Below are positions 36,390 through 45,508 of a stretch of DNA of 64,000 nt, piece by piece (position 1 is the first letter of the stretch; every line of letters begins with the position of its first letter). The stretch covers positions 34,768 through 98,767 of the forward strand of contig SVDX01000007.1 of the NCBI GenBank assembly GCA_015057605.1, given 5' to 3'. A program made the translations under genes and the position numbers. The notes beneath the pieces are model-generated. The model had not been told where the DNA came from. It did no database searches and saw nothing but the letters and a program-made list of their open reading frames with translations. The stretch is from Lachnospira sp. (lineage in GTDB: Bacteria; Bacillota; Clostridia; Lachnospirales; Lachnospiraceae).

Positions 36390-37298
36390 CTATAATTCAA
36401 ATTCTTTTTTCTGGTCGTAGCCAAAATTCTTTACAAGAAAATCGCTATCACGCCAGTCCTTCTTTACTTTTACCCAAAGCTTAAGATTAATCTGCTGCTC
36501 TAAAAGCTTTTCGATTTCAAATCTCGCATTTGTTCCAATTTTCTTAAGCATTGCGCCTTCTTTACCAATTATAATTCCCTTATGCGAATCCTTTTCACAT
36601 ATGATTGTAGCTACAATATCTACTATCTTTTTGCCTTCATTCATCTGTTCAATTGTAACCGCAATTCCGTGTGGAATTTCCTCTGAAAGCGCATGCAAGG
36701 CTTTTTCTCTTATTATTTCAGCCACCAGCTGTCTGATTGGCTGGTCTGTCAATGTATCCTCGTCATAGAATAAAGGTCCGTATGGAATATACTTAAATAT
36801 TGTATCTACAAGTTCATCTACGTTATCACCTTTTTTAGCCGATACAGGAACTATTTCGTCAAAATTAACTATATCCTTATAGGTATCAATAGCCTTTAAT
36901 ACATCTTCTTTCTTAATTGTATCAACCTTGTTGATTACAAGAATTACCGGCACCTTAACATTTTTTAATTGTAGGGCTATCTGTTGCTCAGTTGCGCCTA
37001 TATAAGTAGTTGGCTCTACTATCCAAAGTACTACGTCTACTTCTGAAATGCTTCGCTTTGCAACGCCTACCATATATTCGCCTAATTTATTCTTAGCTTT
37101 ATGAATACCCGGTGTGTCAACAAATACAAGTTGTCCTCTCTCATCAGTAAATACGGTCTGAATCTTGTTACGTGTTGTTTGCGGCTTGTTAGAAGTAATC
37201 GCAATTTTTTGACCAATTATCTGATTCATAAGTGTTGATTTACCAACATTTGGTCTTCCAACAATTGTCACAAAACCGGATTTTAATTTGTTATCCAT
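36390..37298 (-). CDS. era: GTPase Era
   Basis: Era binds the 3' end of 16S rRNA and helps mature the small ribosomal subunit. The GTPase domain has GRPNVGKSTL, the switch region with TTRNK, DTPGIHKAKN and NKVD. The C-terminal KH domain has GIIIGKEGAMLKKIG. The 302 residues match the family length. It lies between the M16C peptidase gene and recO, with spacing of 21 and 11 bp. Confidence 0.97.
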   Translation of the reverse strand: MDNKLKSGFVTIVGRPNVGKSTLMNQIIGQKIAITSNKPQTTRNKIQTVFTDERGQLVFVDTPGIHKAKNKLGEYMVGVAKRSISEVDVVLWIVEPTTYIGATEQQIALQLKNVKVPVILVINKVDTIKKEDVLKAIDTYKDIVNFDEIVPVSAKKGDNVDELVDTIFKYIPYGPLFYDEDTLTDQPIRQLVAEIIREKALHALSEEIPHGIAVTIEQMNEGKKIVDIVATIICEKDSHKGIIIGKEGAMLKKIGTNARFEIEKLLEQQINLKLWVKVKKDWRDSDFLVKNFGYDQKKEFEL

Positions 37299-37319
37299 TG
37301 TATTTTCTCCTCTTTAAAT

Positions 37320-40235
37320 TTAGAACATATTGGTTATTTCATCAAATAAGGTATCGCATTCCTTAACCTTATCCTTGTTACCTACCACGCATAAATAATT
37401 TTGCTCAAGCACTGCTTTTATCATATCCTTTAAGCCTCTTATTGTATCTACATTTGTATTTAATACCTCTTCACGATTCTTTTGAATTCGTTCATATGAA
37501 GTATTACTTCTGTATGCAATAAATGAACGCGCTGCCTTTGCAGATGGTGTAAGTGGTGCATCTAATTCGCCCATTGTACCAATAATGTATTTTTCCATAT
37601 CTCTCTTATCGGCATCAAACTTCTCAAGATATTTTGGCATATTTTCAAAAATCTCGTTAGTTTTTTCAAGTTTAGGGTCTCTGTATGAAACAAAATATAC
37701 ATTACCATACTTAGAAAAGCCACTCATACAGCCGTATGCACCGCCCTGAACTCTGACATTTATCCATAAATAATCATAGCCTAAAATTGTCTTTAAAACA
37801 GACAATGCTCCTGTATATTCAAATCCTGCATCCTTGAAATTACCGCATCTTGCCACATATTGAACCTGTGAGCTGTTAGTAACACCTTTGTTAACGTGCT
37901 TTGCAACAAATGTTCTCTCAACTGTTGCATATTTTTTATCAGGTACAGTTGCTTCTAATAACGCTATATTACCCTTTAAACTTGCAAGTCCAAGTTCATC
38001 TGCGCAATAGCTTATAATAAGATTATCCTTTACAAATATAAGCTCTACAAGCTTTTTAAGCTTTGCTACAACATCTTCCTTGCAATTTTCAAAATCTGCA
38101 AGAAGTTTATCTATAAATCTGTAAAAATCAAGTTTTGATACCGCATTTGAAAATGCTGATTCTACACTAAAGTTAGCACTTGCCTCTGCCACTGCTATGC
38201 TATGTCCAGACTGCATAAAGTTTGACTGCATTCGTGACTTTCCTTGTGTCATAAGCTCCTTTATACGCTTGTAATCACCATAATCAGCTTTATAAATAAT
38301 CTCATTAAGTATATTTAACACAAAATCTGTTTTCTCATAAAGATATTTTGCCTTAACCTCAAATGCAAATGTATTTTCACCTGTTTCAATATCCTCATAT
38401 GTGCAAATGGATGTATTAAAGCCACCTGTATTGATATTAATCTCATTTGCAAGATCACCGTAAGAATAGCTCTTAGTGCTCACATAGCCCATAACAAGTT
38501 TTAATATACCAAGGTACTGTACTAACTCATTTGGTACTGACTTTAAATCAAATGACATCGTAAGATATGCAACACCATTTGTGTTGATATCATGATGTAC
38601 AAGCTTAAAGCCATTTAAATCAAGCTCTTTATTGCAAAGTGGTAATGCTTCTTTCTTTATATCAGAAACCTTAATCATCGGAATACTTTCTATCTCTTCC
38701 TTTGTTGATGGTTCTTCTTGATATTTTTTAAGTGCCTTTGTATCAGCAATAATAGTGTCTATCTTATCTTGACTTAAGGTTTTTTTGTATTCTTCAAGCT
38801 TGTTAGCTATCTTTTCATCTTCAGCCGTTGTTAAATCTACCTTTGGAGCTAATATAACCACTGATGCATGTGTATTATTGATTAAATATTCATCAACCAA
38901 TTTTTCATAATAATCAGTTTCTACCTGCTTCTTTAAAAATGCAAATGTATCAAGTGCCTCTATATGCACAAATGGCTTCAAATCGTCATAAAGCCAGCTG
39001 TCTAACGCTTGTAGTCCATACATAAGTCCCTTTGGATAACGTCCAAAATCCGCTTCTCTATAACGGAATTCAAGGCTATTAATACCTGCAAGTAATAGCT
39101 TTTTATCAAATCCAGCTGTCACTATATTTTTAAGCACATTTTTAATAGTGCTTATAAATTCTTCCTTCTTATCCACGGTCGAATTAGCTGCAACAATTGA
39201 AAACATTGGCTGTAATATTCCATTTTCATAAGTTGCATACACATCTTGTCCTACTCCTGCATCAAGCAACGCCTTCTTAAGTGTCGCGCCTGGTGCTGTA
39301 AGTAATGCATATTCAAGCACCTGGAATGCAAGGTATAACTGCTTATCAAGGCTTGTACCAATAACCATATTGTAAGAAAGGTATGCATTATCTTCATTAG
39401 CCTGCTCTTCTGTTATCGAATATTCCTTTACAAGCTCAATTGGCGTCTCAAAGCCTACCTGTGGCTTTATGCTTGAATCAAGTGTTATTGCCTCAAATGC
39501 CGATAAATACTCTTTATCAAGGTACTCAAGTCTTTCAACCATATCCATATCACCATAAAGATAAATATAACTATTAGCTGGATGATAATATGTCTTATGG
39601 AAATCTAAAAACTCCTCATAGCTTAAATCTGGTATAGATTTAGGGTCACCACCTGACTCCTTAGAATAGCAGTTATCAGGGAATAGCGAATTCATAATCG
39701 TCCTATCAAGCACACCCTCTGGTGATGAAAATGCGCCTCTCATCTCATTATAAACAACGCCGTTATATATTAAATTTGCATCTTCATTTTCAAGTTCATA
39801 ATGCCAGCCCTCTTGCTTAAAAATCTCTTGCTTAGCATATATATTTGGATAAAATACTGCATCCAAATATACATCCATAATATTCTTAAAATCAGCAAGA
39901 TTGCAGCTTGCTACTGGATAAACAGTCTTGTCCGGATAAGTCATGGCATTTAAAAATGTATTTAGCGAGCCCTTACAAAGCTCTACAAATGGGTCTTTTG
40001 CTGGATACTTCTTAGAACCACACAAAACTGAATGTTCTAATATATGTGGAAGTCCGGTATCATTAGCAGGCGGCGTTCTAAAACCAATGTAAAACACCTT
40101 ATTTTCATCATCATTTGATAAAAGAACCACTCTTGCACCACTCTTTTTATGCTTTAAAATGTAACCTTTCGATAAAAGGTCATCAATCTGTCTTTCTTCA
40201 ATCAATTCGTACGCTGTCAAATCTTTTATATTCAT
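37320..40235 (-). CDS. M16C zinc metallopeptidase (insulinase/presequence-protease family)
   Basis: This 971-residue protein has the inverted zinc motif HILEH in GLPHILEHSVLCGSKKYP, with the distant Glu in the following helix, and four M16 domains typical of the M16C group (Cym1/PreP-like). The C-terminal half has the RVQGGAYGC signature. No signal peptide is seen, so it is probably a cytoplasmic oligopeptide-degrading chamber. The ATG has AAAGGTG just upstream. It opens the transcript containing era and recO. Confidence 0.93.
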   Translation of the reverse strand: MNIKDLTAYELIEERQIDDLLSKGYILKHKKSGARVVLLSNDDENKVFYIGFRTPPANDTGLPHILEHSVLCGSKKYPAKDPFVELCKGSLNTFLNAMTYPDKTVYPVASCNLADFKNIMDVYLDAVFYPNIYAKQEIFKQEGWHYELENEDANLIYNGVVYNEMRGAFSSPEGVLDRTIMNSLFPDNCYSKESGGDPKSIPDLSYEEFLDFHKTYYHPANSYIYLYGDMDMVERLEYLDKEYLSAFEAITLDSSIKPQVGFETPIELVKEYSITEEQANEDNAYLSYNMVIGTSLDKQLYLAFQVLEYALLTAPGATLKKALLDAGVGQDVYATYENGILQPMFSIVAANSTVDKKEEFISTIKNVLKNIVTAGFDKKLLLAGINSLEFRYREADFGRYPKGLMYGLQALDSWLYDDLKPFVHIEALDTFAFLKKQVETDYYEKLVDEYLINNTHASVVILAPKVDLTTAEDEKIANKLEEYKKTLSQDKIDTIIADTKALKKYQEEPSTKEEIESIPMIKVSDIKKEALPLCNKELDLNGFKLVHHDINTNGVAYLTMSFDLKSVPNELVQYLGILKLVMGYVSTKSYSYGDLANEININTGGFNTSICTYEDIETGENTFAFEVKAKYLYEKTDFVLNILNEIIYKADYGDYKRIKELMTQGKSRMQSNFMQSGHSIAVAEASANFSVESAFSNAVSKLDFYRFIDKLLADFENCKEDVVAKLKKLVELIFVKDNLIISYCADELGLASLKGNIALLEATVPDKKYATVERTFVAKHVNKGVTNSSQVQYVARCGNFKDAGFEYTGALSVLKTILGYDYLWINVRVQGGAYGCMSGFSKYGNVYFVSYRDPKLEKTNEIFENMPKYLEKFDADKRDMEKYIIGTMGELDAPLTPSAKAARSFIAYRSNTSYERIQKNREEVLNTNVDTIRGLKDMIKAVLEQNYLCVVGNKDKVKECDTLFDEITNMF

Positions 40236-40295
40236 AAAATTACACCTTTCATTAAAGTAGCCTTGCCACTTTTATCGCCCTATAAAGCAAAATAT

Positions 40296-40327
40296 AGTGC
40301 ATAACACTAATACTAATATTATGCACT
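40296..40327 (-). terminator. Terminator after ribU
   Basis: AGTGCATAA and TTATGCACT form a 9-bp stem around a 14-base loop; ATATTTTG follows on the minus strand, 16 bases after the ribU stop. Confidence 0.6.
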
Positions 40328-40342
40328 AAACTTTCTATAATA

Positions 40343-41047
40343 TCAACTTTTACTTTTAACTACCTGTTTTTTAATCATTAAAAATGGCACATAAAACATC
40401 ATTGTCAAAATTGAAACTACAATGCATTTAAATACATTAAATGGCAATACTGCAAACGCTATAAATGTCGTCATGTCAGTAATATTCTTATTAACCTTAG
40501 TTCCCATACCTATTATGGTAGATAATGGCATTCCAAAAATCTCGGCATATTTAGGAACAACTACAAAGGCATTCAAAAAACATCCAGCTGTTGACATCAG
40601 TACCGTACCTGATAATAAACCTAAAAGCATACCCTTCTTGTCTTTCATAAGACCATAAATGAGCGATGCAGGAAGTATGTATGAGCAACCTATTACAAAA
40701 TTGGAAAACTCTCCTACCAACGCTGTATCTGTACCCTTAACAGCTAACTTTAATAAAATCTTTAAAACCTCAATCAAAACACCTGCTACAGGTCCTAAAA
40801 TAAATGAACCTAAAAGTACAGGAAGCTCGCTAAAATCAAGCTTGTAAAATGGTGGTGCAAAGCCTAACGGAAAATCAAAATACATAAGTATAAAGGCTAT
40901 AGCAGAAAACATTGCTATCAAAGTCATTCTCTGTATCTTTCCTACCTGTTCACCAAACTTTTGCCCCTGCTTCTTCTCAATGAAGCTCTCAAGTAGTTTT
41001 GCCAAAACAATAATCAAAACCACTATCGCAATCATCACAAAAATCAT
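40343..41047 (-). CDS. ribU: Riboflavin ECF transporter substrate-binding subunit RibU
   Basis: The protein is a hydrophobic ECF S-component with about six helices. Motifs typical of RibU include ALIAMFSAIAFILMYFDFPL, FYKLDFSELPVLLGSFILGP and the long cytoplasmic C-terminus. It binds riboflavin and works with a shared EcfAT energising module encoded elsewhere. An extra N-terminal helix of about 30 residues precedes the usual core. AAGGAGG lies 7 bases before the ATG. The FMN riboswitch immediately upstream confirms flavin control. Confidence 0.93.
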   Translation of the reverse strand: MIFVMIAIVVLIIVLAKLLESFIEKKQGQKFGEQVGKIQRMTLIAMFSAIAFILMYFDFPLGFAPPFYKLDFSELPVLLGSFILGPVAGVLIEVLKILLKLAVKGTDTALVGEFSNFVIGCSYILPASLIYGLMKDKKGMLLGLLSGTVLMSTAGCFLNAFVVVPKYAEIFGMPLSTIIGMGTKVNKNITDMTTFIAFAVLPFNVFKCIVVSILTMMFYVPFLMIKKQVVKSKS

Positions 41048-41080
41048 AAAATTTCCTCCTTACCGATGCCCATTAGCATC

Positions 41081-41210
41081 TCTTCTTTCATCCAGACTAT
41101 ACTGTCGGTTTGAGAATCTCACTCAATCTGCCTTTTTGGCTCGTGGACTAAATCAAAATGATCATTACCACCGGTCGAGAATTGGCTACAAGCCTCACTC
41201 TGCCCTGAAG
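41081..41210 (-). ncRNA. FMN riboswitch (RFN element) controlling ribU
   Basis: Read on the minus strand the segment contains the conserved RFN blocks in order: CTTCAGGGCAGAGTGAGGC, GACCGGTGGTAATGATC, AGTCCACGAGCC, GATTGAGTGAGATTCTCA and CCGACAGTATAGTCTGGATG with GAAGAG after it. The following GATGC-TAATGG-GCATC hairpin lies just before the AAGGAGG ribosome site and may be part of the expression platform, which suggests control of translation. Bound FMN should lower ribU expression. Confidence 0.95.
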
Positions 41211-41289
41211 TTAAGAATTAGAAATTCAAATCTTCAATATTCAGTTTTCAATTTTGACTTTGTTAGTCTATCACATATGCAAAATTCTG

Positions 41290-41931
41290 TCAATAAACAT
41301 ATGCAATTATGCCTAACACCAGTAAATGCAATGGATAGAAAATGTAGAACATATATTTCAAATTCTTACCTTTCTCACCGTTATAAAAGCACAATATTAG
41401 ATTGCTAAATATTGCTGCTCTTTGTATACCAGTTGCTAACAGTATATGCTCAATGCTGGTCCATAGTATCATATTATTTCTTTCATTTCTAAAACAATAC
41501 ATAGTAAGTATTAATACTATTCCATACAAATCATAATCTGTAGAAAGCAATACTGAAGCGAACACCGCAAATGCTATTCCTATAAGCCTAAGAGAAAGAC
41601 TTTGCAAGCCAAGCGCATACATCATAATTAATGCAAACAAAAATGTAAACATTACATTTTGTGCGTTCATATCAAAGAAGCTACCACTTATGGCAAAATC
41701 ATATATCGGCTCTGAAATTATCGCAAATACAGCCATTCTAAGCATATACTTTTTTACATTTTTTGTATGAAAGAAACCTTCGACCACAAAAAATGCAAAT
41801 ATTGGAAATGCTAATCGTCCTATAACTCTGCACACCTGCATATTATCAAGCAGGATAAGTCCTACATGGTCAATCAGCATTGTAAGCATTGCAAGTATTT
41901 TAAGATTTGTTGCATTAAATAACTTTTTCAT
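41290..41931 (-). CDS. TraX-family membrane protein
   Basis: The 213-residue protein has about eight helices and the TraX pattern: KILAMLTMLIDHVGLILL, RVIGRLAFPIFAFFVVEGFFHT, SEPIYDFAISGSFF, QNVMFTF and the closing FYPLHLLVLGIIAYVY. In F plasmids TraX acetylates pilin; chromosomal Firmicute homologues have no set role and are seen as acyltransferase-like membrane enzymes. It overlaps the upstream GH13-like gene by 17 bp, with GGGGAAA as ribosome site, so the two are translated together. Confidence 0.88.
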   Translation of the reverse strand: MKKLFNATNLKILAMLTMLIDHVGLILLDNMQVCRVIGRLAFPIFAFFVVEGFFHTKNVKKYMLRMAVFAIISEPIYDFAISGSFFDMNAQNVMFTFLFALIMMYALGLQSLSLRLIGIAFAVFASVLLSTDYDLYGIVLILTMYCFRNERNNMILWTSIEHILLATGIQRAAIFSNLILCFYNGEKGKNLKYMFYIFYPLHLLVLGIIAYVY

Positions 41932-43663
41932 CACTTTCCCCTACAAGAACCACAAGGGTTCTTCCTTCTAAAACTACTCTTCTCTCATCCCTTAAAACAT
42001 CCGCCTTAGCAGATGTATCTAATTTTATCTGCCATGTACGACCCTTAAGATTTGGAAGCGCTAATTTGCGTTCCTCCCAATGCATATTGTATGCAATATA
42101 AACATACTGTCCAGTCTGCAAATCTGAATACATAATCCCTATGTCTCTATCTGCATTTTCAAAATTCTGATTCCATGCATTTTGACTGTGGAAGGATATT
42201 TCCATATTATCTGACATCGTCTGTAAATATTGCTTTCTAAAATCTATTATAGCCTTAGCAAATGAATATATTTCTTTGTTCTTGTCTAAATCTTTCCAAT
42301 CAAGCCATGTAAGCTTGCCATCAATACAATATGGATTATTGTTGCCTTGCTGTGAATTGCCAAATTCATCACCCGCCATTAAAAGCGGAATTCCCTTTGA
42401 TAAAAATACCATTGATAGCGCATTTTTTATCTGTTTTCTTCTAAGCGCCTGAATTTTCTTCTTACGGCTTGGTCCTTCCTCACCACAATTCCAGCTATAA
42501 TTATAGCTCTGACCATCTCGATTATTTTCACCATTTTGCTCATTATGTTTTTTATCATAGCTTACTGTATCCATAAGCGTAAAACTATTCTGACATGCAA
42601 CATAATTAACTCTTGGTGATTTATTAGAAAATGCTTTTGCGAACTCGCGAAGCACATCCTCGTCACCCTTTAAAAAGCGTCTTGCATTAATCAAGAACTC
42701 ATCATTATAATCAATTAATCTGTCGTTCTTTAAGCTATAAATATTTCGTTCACGCTCAAAATATGTAGATAACACCTTAATATCGCTAAGAATTGGATCA
42801 CTCTTTACCAAATCCAAAATAACATTATCGCAATTAATATGAATACCATCAATATGATATTCCATAACCCAGTATCGTATCGCATCAATAACTATATGCG
42901 GAATTACATCCTGTGGAAAATGCATTTCTAAGATTAATTCCATACCATTTTTATGGAGCTGTTTTACCAACTCCTTAAATTCATTTACAAAGTTAACACC
43001 CTTAGTGGCAGCATACTCTGGCTTTGGCATATAATAATGGCCACTTGAATAGCCCCAATAATTTTTTCCTGGTGCCATACAAGGTGCAAAACGGCTCTTA
43101 GCAAAAATAATATCCTCAAAATTATGTACCGGATATAATTCGATGCTTGTAATGCCAAGTTCCTTCATATAAGGTATCTTTTCGATAATACCTGCATATG
43201 TGCCCTTAGCTTTAACCTTTGAATTATTATCCTTTGTAAAGCCTCTTGTGTGAAGCTTATAAATAAGCATATCCTTATTGGCTATTTGCGGCTTTTTATC
43301 AGCCTCCCAGTCAAAGCTTACATCCTTGTATACATAATAAGAATCTTCGTCAGAATTTTCCATAAAATCCCTTGTTGTAATCATATTGCAAGCAGTACAA
43401 TCTAAAAGTGCTGTATTATTGTAATAATATGCATAAATAAATTCCTTTAAGGTTATGCCCTTTACAAATACGGCAAATACATTACCAATTTTAAAGCCTT
43501 CGTCAAGCTTAATTGAACAGTAAAGTTCCTTAGTCTTTAATCTTAAGATTCTAAGTTCAAGCTCATCATATTCGCTTATAAATGCAAAATTGTAACCACC
43601 ATTACATTGTGTAATACCAAGCTTACTTGGATCACCTTTTTGAAAGTATAGTTCTTTTGCCAT
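41915..43663 (-). CDS. GH13 glycogen-debranching-like pseudoenzyme
   Basis: The fold follows isoamylase/GlgX proteins: YKLHTRGFTKD, ITSIELYPVHNFED, NYWGYSSGHYYMP, GIPLLMAGDEFGNSQQGNNN and YCIDGKLTWLDW. However, all four catalytic motifs are altered. The DVVYNH motif reads EMHFPQ. The nucleophile motif GFRFD reads GIHIN. The acid Glu site reads VLSTYF. The final HD motif reads CQNS. It therefore should not hydrolyse glucan and may bind glycogen or another glucan. The 582-residue length is shorter than the usual 650-700. It overlaps the TraX-like gene. Confidence 0.85.
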   Translation of the reverse strand: MAKELYFQKGDPSKLGITQCNGGYNFAFISEYDELELRILRLKTKELYCSIKLDEGFKIGNVFAVFVKGITLKEFIYAYYYNNTALLDCTACNMITTRDFMENSDEDSYYVYKDVSFDWEADKKPQIANKDMLIYKLHTRGFTKDNNSKVKAKGTYAGIIEKIPYMKELGITSIELYPVHNFEDIIFAKSRFAPCMAPGKNYWGYSSGHYYMPKPEYAATKGVNFVNEFKELVKQLHKNGMELILEMHFPQDVIPHIVIDAIRYWVMEYHIDGIHINCDNVILDLVKSDPILSDIKVLSTYFERERNIYSLKNDRLIDYNDEFLINARRFLKGDEDVLREFAKAFSNKSPRVNYVACQNSFTLMDTVSYDKKHNEQNGENNRDGQSYNYSWNCGEEGPSRKKKIQALRRKQIKNALSMVFLSKGIPLLMAGDEFGNSQQGNNNPYCIDGKLTWLDWKDLDKNKEIYSFAKAIIDFRKQYLQTMSDNMEISFHSQNAWNQNFENADRDIGIMYSDLQTGQYVYIAYNMHWEERKLALPNLKGRTWQIKLDTSAKADVLRDERRVVLEGRTLVVLVGESDEKVI

Positions 43664-43690
43664 TTTGCTACCCCACTTTCTTTTGTAAAT

Positions 43691-44443
43691 CTATTTAATC
43701 ACAAGTTCCACAGGGCAATGATCTGAGCCCATTACATTGCTGTGTATATCAGCACTTACTAATCTGTCCTTTAAGCCTTTCGATACCACAAAGTAGTCAA
43801 TTCTCCATCCAACATTCTTTTCTCTTGCTTTCATACGATATGACCACCACGAATACGCTAATTCCTTATCCGGATAGAAATATCTGTAAGTATCTATAAA
43901 GCCCGCTTCTAAAAGCTCGCTAAACTTACCTCTTTCTTCATCAGTAAATCCTGCATTAAAATGGTTAGTCTTAGGATTTTTAAGGTCGATTTCCTTGTGT
44001 GCCACATTAAGGTCACCACAAAAAATTACCGGTTTATTTTCCTCAAGCTTCTTTAAATATGTTCTAAAAGCATCCTCCCATGTCATTCTGTATGGAAGTC
44101 TTGCAAGCTCATTTTGCGAATTTGGAACATATACTGTAATTACATAGTATTCATCAAATTCAGCAGTTATCACTCTGCCTTCCTGATCATGCTCTTCTAT
44201 TCCAATACCATAGCTTACGCTTATAGGCTCCTTCTTAGAAAATAGTGCTGTGCCTGAATAACCCTTCTTCTTTGCATAATTCCAATACTGATAGTAGCCC
44301 TCTAATTCTAAATCTATCTGTCCTTCTTGTAATTTTGTCTCCTGCAGACAAAATACATCAGCATCTACCTCTTTAAAATAATCCATAAAGCCCTTTGTTA
44401 CACAGGCTCTTATTCCATTAACATTCCACGAAATTAGTTTCAT
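43691..44443 (-). CDS. exoA: Exodeoxyribonuclease III / AP endonuclease
   Basis: This 250-residue Xth-family nuclease repairs abasic sites. Motifs in order: [22 protein letters not shown] with the metal-binding Glu, [24 protein letters not shown], and the C-terminal [22 protein letters not shown] and GSDHCPVEL with Asp-His. The ATG at 44443 has AAGGAGA upstream; the frame begins seven codons earlier without one. An extended -10 (TGGTATAAT, 44500-44492) lies about 45 bases before the start. Confidence 0.95.
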   Translation of the reverse strand: MKLISWNVNGIRACVTKGFMDYFKEVDADVFCLQETKLQEGQIDLELEGYYQYWNYAKKKGYSGTALFSKKEPISVSYGIGIEEHDQEGRVITAEFDEYYVITVYVPNSQNELARLPYRMTWEDAFRTYLKKLEENKPVIFCGDLNVAHKEIDLKNPKTNHFNAGFTDEERGKFSELLEAGFIDTYRYFYPDKELAYSWWSYRMKAREKNVGWRIDYFVVSKGLKDRLVSADIHSNVMGSDHCPVELVIK

Positions 44444-44514
44444 TTTTGCTCTCCTTAAATCCAAAAATTCACTTGATAGTCATCACTCTTTATTATACCA
44501 AATCGGCAAGCATT

Positions 44515-45390
44515 TTAAAAGTCAAAATCGGGAATAAAACTTTCAAGCGCGGTCTCGCCTTCTTGTATAAATCCATTTTCCACACCAATATCAATCGCAA
44601 AGTCAACTACTTCATCATATTCTTCATCCGTCAATTTGCGATTTAGCTTTGGTATATCCTTTACGCCTTCAAGTGGTGTATACTGGTTCATAATGCTTAT
44701 ATAAATATTATCGCCATATGTATCGTACAGATACTTTATTACATTTTTGGAATCTTCTATGTGACCCGGCAAAATAAGATGTCGTACTATAACACCTTTT
44801 TTAATAATTCCATCGGCATCAAATTCCAGATTGCCAACCTGGCGATACATTTCCTTAATTGCAAGGCTTGCCACGTCAAAATAGTCTTTTGCGTGCGAAT
44901 ATTCACATGACAATGCACTATCTACATATTTTAAATCAGGCAGATATACATCTATAAGACCCTCAAGCATTTTAAGACTTTCTACCTTTTCATATGAGCT
45001 TGTATTATAAACTATCGGCAAACCAAGGCCCCTTTGCCTTGCTATTGTTAATGCTTCTTTTAGTTGTAGCACATAATGCGACGGTGTAACAAGATTAATG
45101 TTGTTTGCACCCTTTTCCTTTAGCATAAAGAAAATGTCTACAAGTTCATTTACACTAATCTCCTTGCCATACTCTGAAAGTGCAATCTTGTGATTCTGAC
45201 AATAAATGCATTTTAAATTACAGCCTGTAAAAAACACTGTTCCGGAGCCTTTGTCACCGGAAATACATGGTTCTTCCCACATATGCAAATAAGCCTTTGC
45301 TATTTTAATTTTGTTGCTAACTCCGCAAAAGCCCACCTTATTATCTCTAAAGACATTGCAGTTTCGCGGACATAAATTACATTTTTCCAT
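44515..45390 (-). CDS. Radical SAM protein, pyruvate formate-lyase-activase-like (COG1313 type)
   Basis: The N-terminus has a cysteine cluster (CNLCPRNCNVFRDNKVGFC). The radical SAM motif CNLKCIYC, three cysteines for the 4Fe-4S cluster, follows near residue 64, then NLVTPSHY and LPDLKY typical of the PflA-related COG1313 group. It probably generates a glycyl radical or modifies another substrate; its partner is unknown. The ATG at 45390 has GGAG 6 bases upstream, better than the ATG at 45402. No glycyl radical enzyme is nearby. Confidence 0.88.
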   Translation of the reverse strand: MEKCNLCPRNCNVFRDNKVGFCGVSNKIKIAKAYLHMWEEPCISGDKGSGTVFFTGCNLKCIYCQNHKIALSEYGKEISVNELVDIFFMLKEKGANNINLVTPSHYVLQLKEALTIARQRGLGLPIVYNTSSYEKVESLKMLEGLIDVYLPDLKYVDSALSCEYSHAKDYFDVASLAIKEMYRQVGNLEFDADGIIKKGVIVRHLILPGHIEDSKNVIKYLYDTYGDNIYISIMNQYTPLEGVKDIPKLNRKLTDEEYDEVVDFAIDIGVENGFIQEGETALESFIPDFDF

Positions 45391-45441
45391 AATATTCTCC
45401 ATTTTTTCACTCTATATAATATAATAACATAAAAGTAAGTC

Positions 45442-45469
45442 TTGCAAAATCCCAAATATACTGTAAAAT
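45442..45469 (+). promoter_or_regulatory. Promoter of the ABC-F gene
   Basis: TTGCAA (45442-45447), a 16-bp spacer and TAAAAT (45464-45469) lie about 40 bases before the ATG on the plus strand. Confidence 0.6.
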
Positions 45470-45508
45470 AGAATAGAATGTTAAAAAAATGATAGGAAGG
45501 TTTTTACA

